Shown here: piece by piece, positions 40,701-49,700 of the stretch | Numbering within the stretch: the first letter of the stretch is position 1 | Layout of the letters: each line of letters opens with the position of its first letter | Source: JAGQPD01 sp020426865 | GTDB lineage: Bacteria > Planctomycetota > Planctomycetia > Pirellulales > Pirellulaceae | Direction: 5' to 3' | Assembly: GCA_041399065.1 (NCBI GenBank) | Contig: JAWKTN010000002.1 | Location: 558,001-622,000 of the forward strand | DNA: 64,000 bases | Translations under genes and position numbers: made by a program | The notes under the pieces: model-generated | Databases searched by the model: none | What the model was told of the DNA's origin: nothing | What the model saw: the letters and a program-made list of their open reading frames with translations, nothing else

Positions 40701-43700
40701 ACCCGAGTTGAAGAGTGGGATTACGGCGCGCGGCAGTTCGCGATTGGTCCTTGGCTTGCCCCTACCCCTTCGTTGAGCTTCGTCTTGGACAGTCCCGACA
40801 CTTTGCGAATGGGGACATTGAGACTGCATAGCGACACTGGTGTGAACCATGATGATAGAGTGACTGCCAATCCCACGGTGATTGGTCGCGTTGACACTGG
40901 AATCGACACCGACAGTATTGCGATTGAGGTCGAACACAGTCTGTTCGGGCCTTTCGACAATATCCCCGATGCAGTTGTCGTTCCAGAGGATGATGGTCGA
41001 TTTCTCTATTCGCCGGCCGTCAGGGCAGCGGGGACCTACACGCTACGCGCCCGCGTCGTGGGAACGAACGAGATTACCGGTCAACCGATTGTCACGTCGT
41101 GGTCACAGATCAACTACACGGTTGAGGACCAACCAAACATTCCGCCGATTGTATCGACGTTACAGATTGGCGGCAATTCAATGACTACTGGCAGTACAAC
41201 GTCTGGTTTGACGGAATACTATGAAGCAGGCATCGCCGGGACCGTGTCCAGTCCGCTGGCACTGTCAGATGTCGCTATTCACGTAGATTATGACGATGAC
41301 GATTCGAATGGATGGAATGTCTCAACAACAACCGACGAGTGGGGGGACTTCGCTGCGACACTTCCGGGTTTGCCGGTGGGTGATAACCGGATCCGAGTTC
41401 GCGCTCGATTGTGGGATTCGGCAACGGCAAGCTTCCGAACGAGCGGATGGACGGATTCCGAGTCATTCGCAATTGTAGATGATGCCGTGTTGGCTCCGCG
41501 TATCGAATACCTCGATGTGTCGGTACTCACGCAACCGACGTCGCCACCGACGACGAACGTCCCACAGCTGCAAGGAAGCGTCAGTACGTTGGCACCTCCC
41601 AATACTCCTGTCGAGATCGTCGTCGCCGACGGAATCGACGCGAACGTACTGACGACAGTGTCCACGCTGGCCGGGGCTTTCTCAATTAACCTGGACCTGA
41701 TGCCAGGCGAGCACACGATTTGGGCTCGGCCACGTATCCGCAATCCACACGACACGACGCAATACCTCTATGGTCCATGGCACTCGATTACTTTCCAAGT
41801 CGTCACCGACGCGCCGGATGGCTTTTACGTATCGCAATTGATGTTGCTTCACGATACACATTCCGACAATGGCAGCACGGACCACGATGGCAGCACGAGC
41901 GATCCGCACATCACCGGCATGCTGTCCCACGGCACGGGCCAATCCGTCGCCAACATCGTGTTGGAAATCGACCACGACCTGGACGACAGCGCCGACGGCG
42001 TGATCACGACATCATCGACGGGCCAGTTCACTTACGATCCCGGATTTGGAGTGGCGGACGTGGGGTTGCGGTCGCTTCGCATCCGACCTGTTGTCCCCAC
42101 AGGCGACGAACCTGCAGACTGGCGATGGCTGCACTTTGTCTATCAGTCGGACGATAGCAATTCGATTGCCCTGGCGCTGGTCGACGCGCTTACGGCGATC
42201 GAACCTCATTGGCAGCAGCTGCAGCATTCGATATCCGACCTGTTCACGGTCGCGAACTCGGATTTCACTGACAACGGCCGCGACTTGATCGACGTGACGT
42301 TCGATGGACAGCTCGGCGATTTGGACGAACAATTGCAGCAGGCGATCGACGACGCCGACCGAGCGATGGTCCAACAAGAAGCCGATGCACGCCGTGGCTA
42401 TGACGCGGCAATCGCGGCAGCAGGTCTCAACTATCTGGTCGCGCTGGCGCAGCTCCCTGAATCTCAACGCCTGTCGATTCCATGGAACGGTTTTGTTGTG
42501 CCGCAACTGCTGGGATTACCGGTTGTTGACACGACGAATTGGGATCCGGGCGACGCACCGATTGCCCTGCCCAGTTACAGTGGCTCTACATTTGATGCGG
42601 CTCGTGATCCCGCGTATCGCGCATCGCTCGCCGATATCCAAGTCTTCTACGTCAGGCAAATGACGGAGGCTTCGCAGAATCTTCAGGCCCAGCTGGAGGC
42701 TTCCGCGGACACCCTGCAGGCAGACCAACGGGCCGCGTATGAACGGTTCCAGGTTGCCTTACAGCAGATCGAGCAGTCGTCTCTCGAGCAATCCAACCAG
42801 GACTCCAACATCTCGGAGGCGACGGAGGAAAAGCAGCAATTCATCGGTGTCCTTCAGCAAGTATGGCGCACCTACTGGGACTCCATAGCATTGAATTGGC
42901 AGCAGTATCTTGACATCGTTCGACCCGCAGGCGAAGTGCGACATGCCCAACTGGTTCGTCTGGGCGAAACCGAATTCAACGCCAAGCACACGGCGAATAA
43001 CCGCTGTTACGACGACTTTGGAGACTACAATGCTCAGCAAAGCTGCATCGCTCGCTCAACGTACGACATTGACCAGGAATATGCGCCGTATTATGAACGG
43101 GTCTTGAACGAGTATGCACAACTTCGCGAACCTGCTCGTCGTGCACTTGACGAAAGCAACGCGGACGCACTGCAGACGGCGCTGCATGCGACCTATGCGA
43201 TTGAGCAATCGATCGCACTTGTCGATCGGCAATCCCAACATGACACTATTGTGCACATGCTCGATAACAGCCGCGATCGGCAAGAGGCCATTGCCGATGT
43301 TCGCCAGCAATTGGAGCAAGACCTGGCAACCGCCCAGCAGTTGCGCGACGTCCGAGACGCCGAAACCCGGTATGCGTTCCAGGTTGCGTCGATCCAGGCC
43401 GCCGAACAGCGAGACGTGGAATCCGCCCGAGGCATACTACGGGCCACGGCGCATTGGAACAGCATCTCGCAGACAGATTGGTCCGCGTATCAATATGCGT
43501 TGGCGCTGCACGCGTTCGATCGGCATTCGGCAACGATCGATGCCAGCGTCGCGCGCGATATTACGATCGCTCGTGCCACGCGCGACCACGCAATTCACTT
43601 GGCCGACAACCAACTGACTCACGGCATTGCAATGGCCACGGCAGACGCCACCCAGTCGACTGCGATGGCGACCGCGTTTCATGCCACACAGATGGCCTTA

Positions 43701-46700
43701 CAGGTACAGGACCAGCAGGCCGATGAGGCAGCCGCGGGTTTGTGGAAAGACCTTCAGGATACGCTGGCCGATGCCCAATACGAATATGCACTAGCGGCAG
43801 CGAGCATTCGGCACGAGTATGCGATCCCGCGTGCAGAAGCCGACCATGCCTACTCGACAGCAACACCATCCGGATACGATCCTGGTTACTACTATTCCTC
43901 CTGGTGGTATCCGTACGTCTGTGAGGGATGCACGACCCCCACTTGGTTTTCCTACTCGATTCCCTACGCAGGCTGGGCCTACGACGTCGGATACTTCCAT
44001 GAATATCCCGATGGTACTCGTTACCGAGTGGTCATCGACAATGCCGATACCCGCCGCGCATTGTACGTTCGCCACTTGCACGACACATCAGAATTGATGC
44101 GAACTCGTGATCTGAAATTCATCGCGGCCGACGAGGCGTTGCAAAGCGCGCGTATCGACGCACTCGCACAATTCCGCCGTGATTCGCACGAACTCGACTA
44201 TGACCTTGCCATCCAGATCGCGGCAACCGAATTGGACTATGATCAACAGGTTGCGTCGGCTGCCCATCAGTTTACGCTCGACCGGGTGACCGCCAACGCC
44301 GAGCTCGACCGGGCCAACGGTCTGGTCGACGCCAGACTACTCTCGCAATCAGGACGGGCCGACTATCACTACGCTATCGCGTCCAACTCTGTCGATGCCG
44401 CGCAGCAACTCGCCGACGATCAGGCACTGGGCGAATTCGAGATAGCGGCGATTGCCCGCTACGCTCTCGACGCGCAACAACTGCAGACCGCCGACGCTAC
44501 CCTCGCGACAGCCTATTGGACAGCGCTCGCTGAAGTCGAGCAGCAACGGATCGTGGCTTCCACTCAAGTGCGTGCCGCATTCACGGCAACGAACATTGCG
44601 ATCGAACAACGAGACTTGGCTACGTCGGCAGCTGCCCAGTGGACGACGGTTGTCGCAACGTACGGGAACGGCAGCAGTGTTGCCTGGGACGATTCGGTCT
44701 ACTACACATACATTGACGAAATCGCCCAAGCACATGTCGACGCTGTCAGCCAGGCGACCGCGAAGCAATTCTTGGAAGCCAAGGCACGATCGCAACACGA
44801 CTATGCCACATCCGTTGCAATCGCCAATCGCGACTACTACTGGTCACTCGTCGACGGCACCGCCGAAAGAGACAACCGGGCGTTGTCCGCCAACATCATG
44901 TTCCGCCGTACCATTGCCGAAGCTGCCCATGACAGTCGCGTTTCTGAACGAACGCCTGTCACCTGGAATTACTCGTCACTCTTCGATAGCACGTACTACT
45001 TCTGGAATTACAACTTCGCGGACGACCCCGTATTCATGTCGGTCTTCACCGAAGCGGATGGGCAACGTCGGCAGTCGATCGACGCTGCTGAGGTAGAGCG
45101 AGCCGTGACGATGGCCGCGTCGCGAACGACTCACATCACGTCCGAAGCGGAGGCATCCCGTGACTATCTCACCGACATCGCTGATGCCGAAGAGCAACAC
45201 GCCGCGAACCTGTACGTGGAACGCGTGGCAAAAGGGCGTGCCATATCCGACGCCATCGCCACCTACCAGACCTCGCTCGCACAACTCGAATTCACGCAAT
45301 TCCAAACCACCGAACAGGCCGACGCCCGCCGCGTCCTGGAGACTCGACTATCGCAATTCGATTACGACACGGCACTGGTATCGGGCCAACTCGGCACCGA
45401 TCACGCTGCGGAACGAACACTTCAACTGTATCAACAGGCATTCGCGGACGCCCAGCTCGCAACCGCCATGACGCAACTTGCCGGCCATCCGAACCTGGTC
45501 ACGACGTTTTTGGCGGCGTCGGCTGCGAACATGCAACGACTACAACAACAACTCACCCTGGCCACGGATGACGATTATCTCCAACAAGCGCAATCGCAAG
45601 ACCTGCAACGAACTGCCCTTCGGCGCCTGGTTGCTGACGATGCCCAGCGCCAACATGATCGGAACTTGCAGCGAGCATTGCAAAGCGCCGACTTTGCCCG
45701 ACGACAGGATAGTGCATTGGCGCAAGACAACGCATCGCTATACGTTGAGCTCGAATCTAGTGCGGCCCAATTGGTCGTGGACCTGGTCGACGTGCTCACG
45801 AATATGGATCGCGAACGCGCATCGGCAGTCGTCGAGCTAAAACGCGAGCAGGCCCAGGCCGAACTGGAATGGGTGCGGAGCGTCGCGCCGTTGGTCAGCC
45901 AGCGGCAACGTCTGGAAATCGACGAAGACACTTTTCAAGTGCAAACGAAACCGGCTAACGAGCAGCGAGACCGCGTCCAGGAGAAGGTGGCGGATCAGTT
46001 CACGCAGTTCGTCGACCAGGCGGAACGGCAGGCGGTTGCGGCGCTGGGCGACGCTTATGTGGTGTACGTCGACGGCCGACACGTTGCACTCGTTGATAGT
46101 GTGGAAGCACAGGCGGGAATTGTTTCCACGTATGCTGCTCGCGAACAAACGGCCGACGTACGACATTTGGCCGTTGGTTTGAGCGACCTCCGCCGCTATG
46201 AGGATGCCCTATCCGCGTTTCATTTGGCTGAGCAGACCGGCGCGTCGCTTCGCGACGTACGTCACATCCAATCAGACGTCGACGCCCGTGCAACGTTTGC
46301 CCACGACCAAGCTCTCGCCGAGGCCGCCTATTGGACTGCCGCTCAACAGCGTCGCGGCGCCACGTTATCCTCTCTCGCTATGTCGTTCAGCGATCCGTCC
46401 ATCGAACTGCAAGCTGCTGTGACACTGGCGGAGGCCGCCTGGCTAACGCAGATCGCCCCCGCGTACGCACAATATCGCCGGCAACAAATTGAAGCGAGTG
46501 GTCTCGCCGCAGTGGAACGACGGCAGACAGATGCCTTGCTGGCACAACGTCAGGGCACGCTCGACGCAGCGTATGACTCTCAACGGCGTTGGCATGAAGC
46601 CACGCAACTCATGCAAGTGAAGCAGGCCGAGTCCCGCTTCATCGTCGATCAGGCCGCGTGGGTCGGTAGCGTGCAAACCGACATCGCCCAACTAAATCGG

Positions 46701-49700
46701 ACGCATGCTATCGCCTACGCGGAAGCTCAGCGTCAGTACGACATCGCGGCCGACGCAGCACACCGAACTTTCGAAGTCGGCGAAGGAGACATACTACGTA
46801 CCAACGCGTTGGCCGAAGCTCGCTACGAACACAGCCTGCACGAAGCGACGGCCGATTTGCGTTTCCAAGCTGACCTGGCAGCGGACATTCAGCGCGCATC
46901 ACAACGTTCGACCGCCGCACGGCTGCAATACGAGCGAAGCCAAGCCGATGCGCAACTGGCTGGGCGTATTTCGGACGCCGTTGCCGCCGCGGGCTACGCC
47001 TCCCTTTCCGCCGCCAATGAAGAAGCCTATTGGTCGCAGATCACCGAAATTGAAATTGCAGGGCGAATGTCGCAGCTGGAGGGCGAACTCAATTTTGCAA
47101 CCGCGCATTATCAGTCGGCGGCGAATGTGTGGTCCACGTTACACGCATCGTTACCTGACTTGCCGTGGGTCGCCTATCAAGCCGAACATAGTGCGACGCT
47201 GCTGCAGAACTGGGCCGAAACGGCTCAGCTTCAACGAACTGCGGACACGGCGGTGAGCAATGCCAAGCGACAACAACAGGACGCTGAATCGACGAAGCTT
47301 CTCGAACTGGTAGCACAAAATGCCGCGCTCACCGAGCAGGCGGAGGTGGCGCTGGCACAAGCGGTTTATGACGAGCTCGTCGGCGTATTATCCGAAACGG
47401 ACCAATACGAACGGACCGTCCGCGCGATGGCTCGCGACTATCGCGACGCGACGGCAAGGGCCGAACAGCTGCGTGCCGTGTCGCTGGCCACGTCGGCTCG
47501 TGATCAATCGATTGGAACCATTGACAGTGTGCAGCAACAGCTGCTGGACCAGCAGGCGGCCGACACGTTCCACGAAGCGGTAATGACGCAACAAGTGGAG
47601 TATGAGATTCGACGAGGCCAGTTGGACGGAGCGTTGCGCACCGCCGTCGCACAGAATAGCTATTCGTTGGCCAATGCCGTCTTCGCGCTGAACAATATCA
47701 GCACTCAGGGAGCATTTGCCGGCTATGCGGCATTCGAGCAACTGGTGGACGCAGTACGATACCAGGGAGACGGCAGTGGTACGAGCGAGATCGCGACCAA
47801 TGCGGTGGCCGATACCGAAATCGAGGTCCATTCGGAACTGGTAAATGCGCTGCAACAATTGGCGGACGATCACCAATCACCGTGGTCGGTGTTGGCTGCC
47901 GCTATGGCATCGGCCGACCATGCCAGTGTGTCGCAACCGCTGGCGGATTTACGTCGCGACCAACAGTTGCAGCTAACACAGTTGGAAGTCGCACATCGTC
48001 AGGCGGTGGCAGAACGGGAGACGGCTTTGCGTCTGGCTGAAACTCAACAGCGTCAATCAAGTAACGTCAGCGCTGGTGCTCGGGACCTACTCGTAGCGCA
48101 GCAATGGTCCCGCTTGGCGGACGTCGCAGCCGATAGCGGCGATTACGTCAATTCGTATCCGACGAGGTGGGAGGCGCCGGAGTATCATCTACCGCACGTT
48201 ACGGTGGGGAGCGGGCAGGTATTCGTGCCAGAACCTGTCCGCTATTCGGCCTATGTTTCGCCACAATCGCCGTGGGGTTGGTACGGCAGCGACACCGGAC
48301 AATTCTGGTACATCGATACGTGGTACGGCTATGGGTATGGCTACGGTGGCAGCACATTGATTGAATTGGCACGCAGCGGCTGGGACCTTTCCGGAGGACC
48401 ATTACACCCGGGCATCGATACGACGGTGGGTTACGGTTCGTATTTCGGTTGGGGAGTACCCCATCAATATTGGTCGAGCGACCCTCGTTCCGACCGCCAG
48501 AGGTTTGCGGAGTTCGGCGGCATTTGGCAGCAGCAAGGCTACCAGAACTTCCTGTCCAGTGTCTACGGTTTGACACCTGCAGCGGAGCCCCCCAATGCGT
48601 ATGCAGACCAACACCAGCAAGTATCGATACGGTATCTCTCCGACGTGGGGGCGGCCGAGGCGTCGCTGTTGCAACTGACCACTCGCGACATCGAGCACTT
48701 GGTGACACCCGTTGTGCGCACCGATCCCGCAACCGGTGCCACGCGTGTGACGTTCGCCGATGTCCCGCCCCTGGACGTCGACGGTGATGCCACACTCGTG
48801 TCGACGTCGCACTACGAACCGGTGGGGCCATCCGTCGATCATTTTGCCGAAGGGTCGCGAGAATCGAGCGACGATGCCCTCATGCGGTTAGCCGCCACGG
48901 CGGCCATCAACCCTCACACCCCGTTGCTTCATCCTCACCTGATCGACGCCGCGACCACTCCCGCACCATCCGACAGCGACGAGTCTCTACATCGGTTCCA
49001 GCTGTCGATTGTGGGAAAGCGGGTGCTGTATGCGAGTGCCAATGGCCAGCGAAGCGAAACGGTACAGGTCGGTGTGCTGGACAATCAGGACTGGGTCAAT
49101 TTTTCGGGGCAGTTCGGCGGTGGACGCGCCACACTTTCGGCGTTGAAGCTGGCAGCCAAGCGATCCAAGACGATCGACGTGGGAACGATCCAGCAGGTGA
49201 TCGACGGGACTCGGTCGCCTTACGTGATCGACGAACAATCAACAGATATTGGGATCTTTATCGCTGGCACCGCGATGGGGCTGTATGGCATCGGCAATGT
49301 CGAGCGGATGTACAATTTGTACGAAGGGACAAAGTTCTTCTACGGAGGCGTGGGCAATGCCGTGGACTATGACCTGGAGACGTTTGCAGGGGCGACTGGG
49401 TACGGATGGACCAAGACCATCGAGCGGGCGGTGGCGGATGTCCTGCGCAATGGCGGCTCGAGCAAACGGATTCACATATTTGGTTGGAGCCGCGGGGCGG
49501 CGATGTCCACCGAATTGGCACGGGCCCTGAACGAACATCATATCAACGTCGAATTCCTCGGACTGTTCGACCCCGTCTATTCACGCGGCTCCGCCGGACA
49601 AGATTCGACGCTGGTATCGTCCGATGCCGCCAGCCTCGCCGGCAACTACGTGACGGTCACGGCCGGCATGCCACCCAACGTCAAAGTCTCGCTGGTCCTC

